Shown: in pieces, positions 25,870 through 34,567 of the stretch
How the letters are laid out: every line of letters begins with the position of its first letter
Numbering within the stretch: the stretch's first letter is position 1
Virus record (IMG/VR): IMGVR_UViG_3300028024_000185
Location: 1-52,115 of that record
Length of the DNA stretch: 52,115 nt
Origin: a virus
Reading direction: 5' to 3' (one strand)
The notes under the pieces: generated by a model
What the model saw: only the letters and a program-made list of their open reading frames with translations
Told to the model about the DNA's origin: nothing
Database searches by the model: none
Program-made: the position numbers and the translations under genes

Positions 25870-25969
25870 GCCATCTCCCGAAGATGACCCCGGTGAATAC
25901 GCGCATAGAGCAGGCCGGCCGGGAGCCGGCTTTTCGGGCCGCGGAGCCCTAGCCCTATGCGTTCGCGCG

Positions 25970-26419
25970 TTAGAGAACCGGGGCCTGATCGGGCTCCGCC
26001 AGCAGGACAGATGCGGCAACCGGGGTGGTGGCCGTCACGGTCGAACTGAGCTTGGAGACCTGGACGTAACGCTTCGCCCCCTTGTAACCGAGGATGAAGG
26101 ACACGTTCTTGGTCGAGCCCGAGGTTCGGGTGCCGGTGGCCGGAACCGAAGCAGCTTCGGTGCCTTCAAGGTCTGCGTCGGCGATCGAGGTCATCGCGGA
26201 GGTAACGTCACCCTCCTTAACGACCAGGGTATATGCGGCGTTGGTCGCAGTGATCGTGCCGAAATCGAGTTCGAACGCGACGCGGCGATAGTTGATGGTG
26301 GTGCCGTTCACGGTCGGGCGGCGATCGACGATCTTGCCGGCCTGGCCGGTGCCGGTGGTGCCAATCGCGACCGGTGAGATCGACCGGACGCGCTTGACGT
26401 CTTTGGCGCTGAAATGCAT
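25970..26419 (-). CDS. Head decoration or capsid-associated protein
   Basis: A 149-residue beta-rich protein rich in Thr, Ala and Val (MHFSAKDVKRVRSISPVAIGTTG ... AASVLLAEPD), with no enzymatic motif. It follows the capsid gene after a hairpin, where decoration proteins are often encoded. Its production could be set below that of capsid by the terminator-like hairpin at 26442-26469. Confidence 0.65.
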   Translation of the reverse strand: MHFSAKDVKRVRSISPVAIGTTGTGQAGKIVDRRPTVNGTTINYRRVAFELDFGTITATNAAYTLVVKEGDVTSAMTSIADADLEGTEAASVPATGTRTSGSTKNVSFILGYKGAKRYVQVSKLSSTVTATTPVAASVLLAEPDQAPVL

Positions 26420-26441
26420 TTCAGTCTCTCCTAAAGAGAAA

Positions 26442-26469
26442 AGCCGCCAGCATTTCCGTGCTGGCGGCT
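26442..26469 (-). terminator. Terminator-like hairpin after the capsid gene
   Basis: An 11-bp perfect stem with a 6-base loop. On the minus strand it is followed by TTTTCTCTTT. It lies 15 bases after the capsid stop and before the decoration-like gene, so it may partly stop transcription or protect the capsid mRNA end. Confidence 0.75.
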
Positions 26470-26483
26470 CTGTCGGTTGTTGG

Positions 26484-27863
26484 TTATTCGGCCATCAGGG
26501 CAACGAGCGGGCCGACGTTCACGTTGTCGCCGATGTCGTGGACGTTGATGTCGATGCGCTCCCAGCCCATGATCGCGATCTGGCGCTGCAGGAAGTAGAT
26601 GCTGCGGTCGACGTCGATCGTGAGGCCCTTGCGCTCGCCCATGGTCACGGCGGCGTTGAGGTCGCCGAATAGGACAACGGCAGTGTCCGAGAGGTCGGTC
26701 AGCGCGCTGGGGAGCGTCTGATCGGTCTCGAACGCATAGCCGAGATAGCCGAGCTGAGGCTTCCCGCCGGCCTGGATATCGACGATGGCATTTCCGCCGG
26801 CCGCCGCCAGGAGACGCAGGAAAGTATTGGCCCAGGCCGTGCGATGGCCGAACCAGACCGCATTCGGTTCTGCATATTTCGGCAGGGCGCCGATGACCTT
26901 GATCAGATCGTTCGCGTCATATTCCGCGAAGGTATCGTGACCAGAGGCCGCATCGATGGCGCCGGCGAGAACGCCGACACCAGCCGCGAACTTGGTGCGG
27001 ACACCGGTGATGCCACCATAGGAGGACGTGCCGTCGCCGTTCCACAGCGTGGCGTCTTCCTTGACGGCCAGGCCATAGGCCATTTCGGAAGCGATATCAT
27101 CGGCAACCGAGATGACCGCGTCCTGATCCAGTTCGCGGGAGATGCGGGTCAGGCAGCCGAGGGCCTGGGCGCGCAACTGGACCTGGCTCCAGGACTTGCT
27201 GGATTCGGTGAAGGCATTCTCTTCCGTAGCGAAGGAGCCGCTCAGGCCGCCAGTGCGCTTCGGCACTAGCTGGCTGTCGGATGCCATCGGCACGACATTC
27301 AGGAACTTACGGGCGGTGCCGTACTGTTCACGGAGATCGATGATCGCCGTCGACATCTCAGGGAACACCAGATAGCCGCCCGCCGAGTTCACGGTCTCGT
27401 TCTGCGACTTCGATACCGCCCCATAGCTGAGCTCGTTGCGGATCTCGACATCGTGCTCGTTGCACCACTGCTTGGCACCCTCGTCACCATAGATGACGGC
27501 GCGGCACCACATGCCGGACTTGTAGGCGGCATCCTCAGCATCGGCCTGGGTGCCGAAGGTCTTGGGCTTGAAGGCCTTGAGCTGGCGACCATAGGTCGAG
27601 CGCTTCGGGCTAGCCGGCGCCTGGCGGGTTTCGTTGCCCGGCAGGTTCATGCGGGTGGCAGTCGCGGCCTTGCGGGCCTCGACGCGCTTCTCGAACTCGA
27701 TCGCCTCATCGACCTTCTTGATTTCGGCGTCGATGTCTTCGAAGGCCTGCTTCTCTTCGGCGGTGTATTCGCGATTCTCGTCGAGAATGCTCTTGTGGAG
27801 GACGTCAAGCTGATCAGTCAGCTTGCCTTTGCGCTCTTCGAGAGCGCCGAGACGATTGGACAT
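26484..27863 (-). CDS. HK97-fold major capsid protein
   Basis: A 459-residue protein. Residues 1-75 form a charged coiled coil (EERKGKLTDQLDVLHKSIL), the usual delta domain removed by the protease. The HK97 fold follows: SKSWSQVQLRAQALGCLTRISRELDQDA, then SEMAYGLAVKEDATLWNGDG and MGERKGLTIDVDRSIYF. ATG 27863 is preferred to the upstream start inside a stem-loop. It follows the protease gene and is flanked by hairpins on both sides. Confidence 0.92.
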   Translation of the reverse strand: MSNRLGALEERKGKLTDQLDVLHKSILDENREYTAEEKQAFEDIDAEIKKVDEAIEFEKRVEARKAATATRMNLPGNETRQAPASPKRSTYGRQLKAFKPKTFGTQADAEDAAYKSGMWCRAVIYGDEGAKQWCNEHDVEIRNELSYGAVSKSQNETVNSAGGYLVFPEMSTAIIDLREQYGTARKFLNVVPMASDSQLVPKRTGGLSGSFATEENAFTESSKSWSQVQLRAQALGCLTRISRELDQDAVISVADDIASEMAYGLAVKEDATLWNGDGTSSYGGITGVRTKFAAGVGVLAGAIDAASGHDTFAEYDANDLIKVIGALPKYAEPNAVWFGHRTAWANTFLRLLAAAGGNAIVDIQAGGKPQLGYLGYAFETDQTLPSALTDLSDTAVVLFGDLNAAVTMGERKGLTIDVDRSIYFLQRQIAIMGWERIDINVHDIGDNVNVGPLVALMAE

Positions 27864-27889
27864 GGGATTTCCCTTTGATCCAATGAAAA

Positions 27890-27907
27890 GGCCGGCAGCA
27901 GCCGGCC
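27890..27907 (-). promoter_or_regulatory. GC-rich hairpin between protease and capsid genes
   Basis: A perfect 7-bp stem (GGCCGGC/GCCGGCC) with a 4-base loop, followed on the minus strand by TTTTCATTGG and, 27 bases on, by the capsid ATG. It could be a weak terminator or an mRNA processing and stability element that raises capsid expression over the upstream genes. Confidence 0.6.
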
Positions 27908-27961
27908 AAGTCACCGCTCCGATCGGCGCGGGAAACCCCGAAGGGTTGGGTAGTCTGAAAA

Positions 27962-29113
27962 TTAGCGCTTGGCCTTCAGGAGGCGCAGGCGGTGGGCGGC
28001 GATGTCCTTGAATTCGGGAGCGTACATCGCCTTGTTTTCGTTGATCTTGGCCTCATAGGCATCGAGCACGGCGCGGGCCGCGTCACGGGCATCGGCCGGG
28101 GCGTCAGTCTGCGGCAGGCGAGATGCGGCGGCGCGGATACCTCCGGCCACGGCTTTCAGTTCGCCGCCCATGATGTCGGCAAACGGCTCTTTGTAGGAGC
28201 CGCGCAGATTGGGGTTCGCGGCGTCGTAGATCAGGAAGCCGCGCTTCGCCTTGCCGGCGTCGATCTTGCCATCGGCATCGGTCGCGGCGTCGAGCATCCG
28301 GCCGGCTGCCCCAGAACCATCCCAGGAATCCGACATATCGAGCATGAGGTTGCGACTTGCGCCGCACTTCCAATCACCGGAATCACCGCGGATCGCGCCC
28401 TCGATCATGTTGGCGTGCCGACGATAGAGGCCCCTGGCCCCACCTGCCGGCGCCTTGCCGGCGATCGTGCGGAGTTCCATTGGCAATCCCATGATACGGT
28501 TCAGGCGGTCCTGGGCGATGAGTGCGAAGCCCTTGGGTTTCACATCCGCCAAACGCTTGATGCCGAGATCCTCGAAGTCGTGGCATTCCTCTTCGGCCGG
28601 ATCTGGATTACTCACATAGATCGATCGGCCGACGATGATGCAGTCCTTGTTCGCCGGTACCGAGACGAAGCTGAATTCCAGCATCTCTGACTTGGTGAAT
28701 TTCAGGCCGCCCCAGGGCTGCTTTGGATCGATCGGCTGGAATTCCAACGGGTTGAAGCCGATCGACGCGGCATTGACGATGCCGGCCTTGATCTTGCCGT
28801 AGACATAGTCTGCTTCCTCGTCCACACCCTCGGCCGGGAACATTGCCGTCGCAGTCAGCTTGCCGTTAGCGACACCGATATCAGGCGCACGGGCGATGGG
28901 GCAATCTGGGTCATGTGACCAGAGAACCACGGGGTTCGCCTTGTAGCCGGTGAGGTCGATACCCTCCTGGACGATGATATCGCCCATCCGATCGACATTC
29001 GACGTGCTGACAATAACGCGGACCGGCCGCACATCCTGTCCCGACGTCGCATCCTTCGTGACCGGCAACAGCTCGGTCTCCGTTTGCAAGAGCTTGAAAC
29101 GGGGTTCGGTCAT
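27962..29113 (-). CDS. HK97 prohead protease
   Basis: A 383-residue protein. The N-terminal 170 residues form the U35/HK97 prohead protease: SNVDRMGDIIVQEG, the catalytic His in WSHDP (His 67) and Ser in AGIVNAASIGF (Ser 117), then EFSFVSVPAN. The C-terminal half beyond residue 200 is an extra region not needed for the fold; it may act as a scaffold, as protease-scaffold fusions do. It lies between portal and capsid, as expected. Confidence 0.9.
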   Translation of the reverse strand: MTEPRFKLLQTETELLPVTKDATSGQDVRPVRVIVSTSNVDRMGDIIVQEGIDLTGYKANPVVLWSHDPDCPIARAPDIGVANGKLTATAMFPAEGVDEEADYVYGKIKAGIVNAASIGFNPLEFQPIDPKQPWGGLKFTKSEMLEFSFVSVPANKDCIIVGRSIYVSNPDPAEEECHDFEDLGIKRLADVKPKGFALIAQDRLNRIMGLPMELRTIAGKAPAGGARGLYRRHANMIEGAIRGDSGDWKCGASRNLMLDMSDSWDGSGAAGRMLDAATDADGKIDAGKAKRGFLIYDAANPNLRGSYKEPFADIMGGELKAVAGGIRAAASRLPQTDAPADARDAARAVLDAYEAKINENKAMYAPEFKDIAAHRLRLLKAKR

Positions 29114-29133
29114 GGGTTCCTCATAGGTCCGCG

Positions 29134-30489
29134 TCAGTTCAGAGTGCGGTCATGGGTGGGTTCGATGTCTTTGCCGGGCAGGCCATTGGGGTCGCCGTCG
29201 CCTCCGGGTGCCGGTTTGCCCGTGGTATCGGAGCCCGGGCCAGACCCGCCGCCGTTTACCATCGCCGGTGTGTCGGCCGGGACGACGTTGTTGGGGCGCC
29301 AGAGATAGTCGCCACCGGGCTTCGGGCCCTTGCCTTCATTTCTGCGGTATTCGTTCGCCGTCTCCAGGCCGCCGACCACCTTGACGCGCGACAACTCGGC
29401 CCGCGTGGCCGGGTCAGCTCGATTGAACTGGTCGAGATCGAATTCCACGAATGTATTGATGCCATCGAACCCGAAAAGCTGGTTCAGCTTCTGCTGTATC
29501 CGCTCGGCATCGCCGGCAATGGTGTTGTTCAGATACATCTGATGCGATTTGAGCGGGTCTCCCTGATCGGAGAGACCCAGACGATGCTTCGGCACGTCGA
29601 AGACCATTGCGATGGTCTCATAGAGCTTGTCGCGGATCTCCGAGAACTGGGCGTCCATCATGTTCATCTGGACGGGAATCGGCTTCAGTCCGCCGCCGAG
29701 CAGCATCATCTCGCCGACATTATCCAAGCCCTGATTATGATTGCGGAATTTCTCTTTGGTCTGCTTGAAGATCGAGTCGGTGATGTTCTTGTCGGTCGAG
29801 AGCGCGATGGTGGGGTGGGCGCCGTTACCGAACAGTTTCGCGGCGGTGCGGTCCATCGCCAGCGCGAGGCCGAGCGATTCCTTCGCCATCGAGATCCTCG
29901 ACAACCCCATGACGCCATTCAGACTGGCCCCGCGGACGTGGAGGACGTTCCGGGCCGGGATCAGTTCCGGCATTCCCTTGAGCAATGCCCGCTCCAGCAT
30001 CGTCTGGCGCGTCACCTGATAGAAGACATCGCCCTCGGATCCCTCATAGAGGCAGACCTGGTCGGGGTTGACCGGCACCAGAGAAACCGGTTCCCCGCGG
30101 CCGTTCCGGATGATGACGGCAAAGGCATTCGACTTCAGCAGAAGGGCAATCTGCAGCTGCTCGAAGAACTCGAACGGCGTCTGCCATGGCGAGCCATCCG
30201 GCAGGTAATTCGGCTGCCGCAACAGCCGCTCAGCAGCGTTGCCGGTCAGGATCAGTTGCTCGCCGTCATCCGCGATCTGATAAGCGTGGACCTGGCACTT
30301 CGCCAAGTCGCCGGACCTGATAAGCGTACATGCCATGCAAGCCGCTTCCTGCAGCGCGGTACGCTGGGAAACGATGATGCTGGAGGATGACTGCGTTCCG
30401 CCGAGCAAGACCTGGCGCAGCCACGGCTCCGGATTGGCGTAATCAGAGTCCCTCAGCAGCCACTTGAGAACGTGATCGCGAAGGGCCAT
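29134..30489 (-). CDS. Portal protein (HK97 family)
   Basis: A 451-residue protein with the family landmarks ALLLKSNAFAVIIRNGRGEPVSLVPVNPDQV, NVLHVRG and a C-terminal MVFDVPKHRLGLSDQG. The ATG shares its first base with the terminase stop. It forms the ring through which DNA is packaged and leaves. The Gly/Pro-rich C-terminus (about 420-450) is disordered, which is common in this family. Confidence 0.92.
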   Translation of the reverse strand: MALRDHVLKWLLRDSDYANPEPWLRQVLLGGTQSSSSIIVSQRTALQEAACMACTLIRSGDLAKCQVHAYQIADDGEQLILTGNAAERLLRQPNYLPDGSPWQTPFEFFEQLQIALLLKSNAFAVIIRNGRGEPVSLVPVNPDQVCLYEGSEGDVFYQVTRQTMLERALLKGMPELIPARNVLHVRGASLNGVMGLSRISMAKESLGLALAMDRTAAKLFGNGAHPTIALSTDKNITDSIFKQTKEKFRNHNQGLDNVGEMMLLGGGLKPIPVQMNMMDAQFSEIRDKLYETIAMVFDVPKHRLGLSDQGDPLKSHQMYLNNTIAGDAERIQQKLNQLFGFDGINTFVEFDLDQFNRADPATRAELSRVKVVGGLETANEYRRNEGKGPKPGGDYLWRPNNVVPADTPAMVNGGGSGPGSDTTGKPAPGGDGDPNGLPGKDIEPTHDRTLN

Positions 30490-32174
30490 CAAATGAACCG
30501 GATGTTATCGGCCGAGAACTGGCCCGTTTCAGGGTTGAGCGCCATCAGAAATGCGGCATCGAACAACGCCATCACAGGATCGATCTTGGCTGAGCCGGAT
30601 ACCTGCTTGGTGATGACGATGGCGTTGCCGCGGGCCTCGACCTTGCAATTGCCGACTGCCCAATTCATCATTTCAGAGCCACCGTGGATGAGATTTTTCC
30701 CGGCGAGCTGCCGCTCGGTCGTCTTAATCGTATTCGTCAGGGTCCAGCCCTGCTTGACGCCGACGATGGCGCCGTCGATTTCGTTCGAGAACCCACGGCG
30801 CGTCAGCTCATCGACGATTTCAGTGATCCCAGAGGGGTCGACGCCGATCGACGCCTTTTCCGGCATCAGGCCCGTCTGGCCGATACGCTCGATGATGTCG
30901 GCGATCTCTTCGACGTCCTGCCCGATACCCTGGCAGATTGTCAGATCACCCTGTTTTGCGAAGTCCCGCAGCCGCGGCGCGATATCCTTGCGGCGCTCCA
31001 GCACGGTCTCGTGCGCCCAGGCATGGGACCAAACTAACCACCGGCGCGTAATCTTCTCGCGCCCCATCACAGCAAGGCCCAAGAGGTCATCCAGGCCTCC
31101 ACCGTCGATCCCGACGACCACCACTTCGCAGCGGTCGAGAAGATCATCCAAGGTAAGGGCACCGTCTGCGGCAGCTTGCCAGTGGTCTGCTCCGGCCCAG
31201 CGGTCGGACCTGAGGTTGAGGCCGATTTCGACGTTCAAATGTTTGGCGAGAAAGCCAGCCAGGGACGTCGGGCCGGCCTCAATCGCCTTGTCATATTCAC
31301 GTTCGAGGAACTCCTCATCCACCGATGCCCCTAGATTGGGGTTAGGGATGTAGAAATTCGCCTTGTCGCGGTCAGTGCCAGTGTCGATAAGGTGCTGCGG
31401 GAACTCATAGATCAGTGGCAGGAACCGCTTATCCTGGATCCGACCATCGCGGACACCGCGGGCATACATCAGCTTCTGCTTGAACACGCCCGCCGGCGGC
31501 TCATCCGATTGCGTGGACAGATAAATGACGAACCCTTCCGGCCGCGATGCCAGGCCGCCGGTCGCCTCGCGGAGCATATTCTCCGCATTTGGGCGCTTTC
31601 CGAACAGCCAAAGCTCGTCAACCAGCACGCCGACCGCCTTCTTGCCGCCGACGGCATAATCATCGGCGGCGACAACCTTCAGGGTTGCCTTGGTCTGGCG
31701 ATGCGTAATCGTCCGATAATGCTCTTGGACGTGGAACAGGTCGTCTAGCTCGGGATCGTTCCGGACCATATCACGGGCCGGGTAGAACGAATTGTTTGCC
31801 ACCTCAATCGTCGGTGCCAGGATCAGGAACTCCGCTGACATGCGCCAGTTTCTGATCAGCGCCGTTAGCATCACGCCGGCGGCGATCGTGGACTTCGAGT
31901 TCTTCTTGGCAACGCACAGAAAGAATTCACGAATCAGTCGTCGGCCGGTCTCGGCGTCATAGGCGCCGAAGACCGCATTGCAGAAGTCGAACACCCACTG
32001 CCGGCACGCATCCCTGATCAGGGGGCTGCCTGGCGCATCGACAATGCTGAGCGACCCGAACACCTCTGCTGCGGCCGCGGCCTCGATCTGAAACAGCGGA
32101 TCAAAAGGGACGAGGCTCTTCCGATCGAGAATGCGCGATTCCCAATCTGGACAGGCAGTCGTCCAACCGAGCAT
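30489..32174 (-). CDS. terL: Terminase large subunit
   Basis: A 561-residue protein. The N-terminal ATPase has a Walker A-like VAKKNSKST (88-96) and Walker B VGVLVDE (181-187) followed by LWLFGKR. The C-terminal nuclease includes VVVGIDGGGLDDLLGLAVMG and a later GVDPSGITEIVDEL with the acidic metal ligands. This is the motor that packages DNA through the portal. The family (Terminase_1/HK97-like) is typical of cos-type phages, but the packaging type is not proven here. Confidence 0.95.
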   Translation of the reverse strand: MLGWTTACPDWESRILDRKSLVPFDPLFQIEAAAAAEVFGSLSIVDAPGSPLIRDACRQWVFDFCNAVFGAYDAETGRRLIREFFLCVAKKNSKSTIAAGVMLTALIRNWRMSAEFLILAPTIEVANNSFYPARDMVRNDPELDDLFHVQEHYRTITHRQTKATLKVVAADDYAVGGKKAVGVLVDELWLFGKRPNAENMLREATGGLASRPEGFVIYLSTQSDEPPAGVFKQKLMYARGVRDGRIQDKRFLPLIYEFPQHLIDTGTDRDKANFYIPNPNLGASVDEEFLEREYDKAIEAGPTSLAGFLAKHLNVEIGLNLRSDRWAGADHWQAAADGALTLDDLLDRCEVVVVGIDGGGLDDLLGLAVMGREKITRRWLVWSHAWAHETVLERRKDIAPRLRDFAKQGDLTICQGIGQDVEEIADIIERIGQTGLMPEKASIGVDPSGITEIVDELTRRGFSNEIDGAIVGVKQGWTLTNTIKTTERQLAGKNLIHGGSEMMNWAVGNCKVEARGNAIVITKQVSGSAKIDPVMALFDAAFLMALNPETGQFSADNIRFI

Positions 32175-32761
32175 TATTTTTTGGTGTTATCCACGGCTAG
32201 CTTCGGTGCCGCCGGCGTGGCGAACCGGCCTTTTGCCGCCTCCTTGGCGGCATCAACCTTCTGTTCCTTCTTGCCTTTCTCGCCCTCCGCCTCGTTCATG
32301 GCGGTCAGGGCCTGGGCCAGTGTCTTAAGCGTCATCGATCGGACTGGCAGACTTACTGCCCTCATCATCGCCGAGCGGCGGCGACCGTTCTGGTCATCCT
32401 TGGTCTCGGCAATGATCGCATCCTCGATCTCATCAAGGCGCGATGTAGTCGCATCGAGCTCATATAGCAGCCGAAGCGCAAGATCACGCCCCATAGTCAG
32501 GTGATCGCTGCCGTCTACGGCGGGCGCGGGCTTCATGCTAGAAGCTGCGGCAGAAGCCCGCGGCCTGACGGGTGCCAGCACCTCGGCCACCGGCTGGTAC
32601 GCAGCCTGACCCTTGGTACGCACCCAGTTCTTTTCCTTTGCGCGCTTCCGGATAGCACCTTCCGTTACGCCAAAACGCTTTGCGATCTGACGATTAGACA
32701 GCTTGCCAGCGCGATATTCCGCCTCGATGGTCGCCCAGTCTACCGGCTTGCTTTTTGCCAT
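32174..32761 (-). CDS. Terminase small subunit
   Basis: A 195-residue protein. Residues 8-50 form a helix-turn-helix (AEYRAGKLSNRQIAKRFGVTEGAIRKRAKEKNW), followed by a central helical region and a Lys/Ala-rich end. The stop overlaps the large-subunit ATG by one base. Alternative GTG at 32779 is in frame. It should bind the packaging site; short repeats in and just upstream of this gene are candidates for that site. Confidence 0.85.
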   Translation of the reverse strand: MAKSKPVDWATIEAEYRAGKLSNRQIAKRFGVTEGAIRKRAKEKNWVRTKGQAAYQPVAEVLAPVRPRASAAASSMKPAPAVDGSDHLTMGRDLALRLLYELDATTSRLDEIEDAIIAETKDDQNGRRRSAMMRAVSLPVRSMTLKTLAQALTAMNEAEGEKGKKEQKVDAAKEAAKGRFATPAAPKLAVDNTKK

Positions 32762-32794
32762 CCTCAGTCCGTTGCGCACGCCTTGGTACGCACC
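32611..32794. repeat. CCTTGGTACGCACC direct repeats around the small terminase start
   Basis: An identical 14-base word occurs at 32611-32624 (inside the gene) and 32781-32794 (just upstream), 170 bp apart. A related GGCTGGTACGCAGC lies at 32592-32605. Repeats near the small terminase gene are where packaging recognition sites (cosB or pac) lie in many phages. No binding evidence exists. Confidence 0.5.
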
Positions 32795-32876
32795 TCAAAT
32801 TGATCCAGGGGGAAATTTTGTCCGCGTGCCACCGGAGCGGTTAAGGCACCTAGGCGGTAACAAAGATTAAGACCCC

Positions 32877-33221
32877 CTACCCCCATACCTTGGCGGTCCG
32901 CTTAGCGCGCTCAGCTAGCGTCTTGCTGGTGTGGCAGGAACCGCAGAGCAACATTACGTTCCTCCGATCGAGCGGTGCGCCACCATCCTTCAGCTCTTGA
33001 ATATGGTCGCCAAATATCCTGACCGGCGCGCCGGCTTCATTGTGCGTGCGGGCGCACCTCTCACACTTCCTGCCGCGCTCCTTGACAATGGAGCCAACGA
33101 GCTGCCGCCATTCTGGCGTCACATAGAATGAATCGTGATGCTTTGGCATAGGAGGCGCGGTCCGATGATCCAGTGTATGGACGCGGTGCGATAGCGTCGC
33201 CAACCTTGGTCGCGATGCCAT
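32877..33221 (-). CDS. HNH endonuclease next to terminase
   Basis: A 114-residue protein with CERC ... GDHIQELKDGGAPLDRRNVMLLCGSCH, the metal and catalytic elements of the HNH fold. ATG 33221 is preceded by TGGAGG and gives MASRPRLATLSHRV, a start seen in relatives; an internal ATG at 33149 is weaker. HNH proteins encoded beside terminase genes in cos phages help DNA cutting at packaging. It could also be a selfish homing enzyme. Confidence 0.85.
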   Translation of the reverse strand: MASRPRLATLSHRVHTLDHRTAPPMPKHHDSFYVTPEWRQLVGSIVKERGRKCERCARTHNEAGAPVRIFGDHIQELKDGGAPLDRRNVMLLCGSCHTSKTLAERAKRTAKVWG

Positions 33222-33298
33222 CCGGCCTCCAGAAACAGAAAGCGCCCGAGAGATGCTATCTCCGGGCGCAGTTCGTCACATTCCGCTCATACTGTAGC

Positions 33299-33724
33299 CT
33301 AACGATTCACTGGCTGCAAGATACTTCTTCCTGCTAATTCGGATTCGACCACCATTTTAATCCACTGATCGGTCGCCGGGCGCGTCACGCACACCTTGGC
33401 CGATACGAGATCAGGATCGCTGTTCGCCCATGTTCCACCTGGCTTGTCATTCACGAGCCATTGGCCCGCGTCACGCAATCGCGCTATCTCGGCGATCTCA
33501 GATTCATTCCATGTCGCCTGTCGATCAATGATCCGCAGGCTAACCCCTTGTCCACGCGCCCACACATCCCTTATCCAATTGGCAAGACGCGTCTTTCTGG
33601 TTTTGTTGCGCGCCTCCATCAGATGGATCGAATAGCGTCCATGAACCGACTTACGCGTCTGCCCAATGTACCGGACGAGGCCTTCGTCGGTGGCATAGAG
33701 ACCGTAGAGCACGCATTGATTCAT
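33299..33724 (-). CDS. GIY-YIG nuclease, homing-type
   Basis: A 141-residue protein beginning MNQCVLYGLYATDEGLVRYIGQT, with the GIY (here YGLY) and YIG elements in place, a following Arg in VHGRYSIH and a later Glu in TWNESEIAEIARLRDAG. The C-terminal half is likely a DNA-binding tail. ATG 33724 has GGGAG upstream and lies 2 bases after the previous stop. GIY-YIG proteins cut DNA at specific sites; a mobile homing role is likely. Confidence 0.8.
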   Translation of the reverse strand: MNQCVLYGLYATDEGLVRYIGQTRKSVHGRYSIHLMEARNKTRKTRLANWIRDVWARGQGVSLRIIDRQATWNESEIAEIARLRDAGQWLVNDKPGGTWANSDPDLVSAKVCVTRPATDQWIKMVVESELAGRSILQPVNR

Positions 33725-33726
33725 GT

Positions 33727-34122
33727 TCAATATCTCCCGCGATTGATCTTCGCATATACCTTCAAAGCGGCCAGCGTCAGGCCCTTCCATCGATCAGGTT
33801 CATCCAGCGCAATGACGCCGATCGTATAAGGGACGTTGAGCCCTTCTGCCCTCATCGCGATGACCCAGCGGCGATACCGCCAGACCATTTCCGTCTGCGC
33901 CGGGCTGAAATCAGCCTCTCGGGTGCCCTTGTCAATATACACCATCTCTGCGGCGCGCATTGTCTGCCTGCCGGCAACCAACATCACAGCCGATGCAATC
34001 TGCTTCCATGCTCGCTCGAGGTCAGGCGGCAGATCCAGCCATGGGGCCGGTGCCAATTTAGCGAGCGTCTCCGGGGTCGGATACACGCGCTCTTCACGCC
34101 GCACTGCTTCACGTCTTGCCAT
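33727..34122 (-). CDS. Conserved small phage protein, unknown
   Basis: A 131-residue protein starting MARREAVRREERVYPTPETLAKLAPAPW. This N-terminal pattern is shared with small proteins I have seen in alphaproteobacterial prophages near terminase genes. It is helical and basic, with the later WRYRRWVIAMRAEG and LDEPDRWKGLTLAALKVYAKIN. ATG 34122 has AGAGGG before it; the upstream TTG at 34206 is less likely. Confidence 0.6.
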   Translation of the reverse strand: MARREAVRREERVYPTPETLAKLAPAPWLDLPPDLERAWKQIASAVMLVAGRQTMRAAEMVYIDKGTREADFSPAQTEMVWRYRRWVIAMRAEGLNVPYTIGVIALDEPDRWKGLTLAALKVYAKINRGRY

Positions 34123-34207
34123 CTCATCCCTCTTGCCAAAAAGAGCGCCGCTGATACCTTGGGTTGGCCGGTCAGTTTCCCATTGCGATTCGGTGTCTCT
34201 CTTCAAA

Positions 34208-34238
34208 CCCTCGGTCGGTGCAACGACTGGGGGTTTTT
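34208..34238. terminator. Rho-independent terminator, best on the plus strand
   Basis: A 10-bp stem with two G-U pairs (CCCTCGGTCG/CGACTGGGGG), a 6-base loop and TTTTTGC on the plus strand. On the minus strand the stem is followed by only TTTG, so it stops that strand less well. It lies between the early gene at 34240 and the late packaging genes, so it may mark an early-late border that needs read-through. Confidence 0.65.
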
Positions 34239-34239
34239 G

Positions 34240-34545
34240 CTATGTGGCAGTGATTGCGCGGAACACCATGTCGCCATGATAATTGGCGACCGAATAACCG
34301 CTTTCGCCCTTGATGATGGCCCGCGATGCAAGGCCAAGATCGAACAGGGTATCGCGCCCGCTCTTCGACATGCAGTCGCCGTCATAAACAGGGCCATGTT
34401 TAACGAGCTGGCCGAGCACATCGCGCAGGCCGGCCGGCAAGAGCTTCTCGATGACGAACGTCGCCAGCTGATATTCGGGTGAACCGGTGCCGCTCTTTGC
34501 CATCAACTTGATGGCTGCCTTCATCACATCGGATTCCTTGATCAT
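34240..34545 (-). CDS. Small phage protein, unknown
   Basis: A 101-residue protein beginning MIKESDVMKAAIKLMAKSG, with GAAAGGAAA before its ATG. It appears mostly helical and ends in a strand-rich YSVANYHGDMVFRAIT. The order (LLPAGLRDVLGQLVKHGPVYDGDCMSKSGRDTLFDLGLA) suggests a winged-helix-like module, which is only a guess. It is the last early gene before the terminator. Confidence 0.55.
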   Translation of the reverse strand: MIKESDVMKAAIKLMAKSGTGSPEYQLATFVIEKLLPAGLRDVLGQLVKHGPVYDGDCMSKSGRDTLFDLGLASRAIIKGESGYSVANYHGDMVFRAITAT

Positions 34546-34567
34546 TTTCCTTTCCTTTCAAAGCTTT

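Noticed and set aside
25901-25961. CGCATAG/CTATGCG inverted repeat with a GC-rich loop
   Set aside because: The arms are only 7 bp and 46 bases apart. A T-run on the plus strand would point the wrong way for the operon. It was not strong enough to list.
29152-30390. 412-codon plus-strand ORF
   Set aside because: It is antisense to the portal gene, with no family features.
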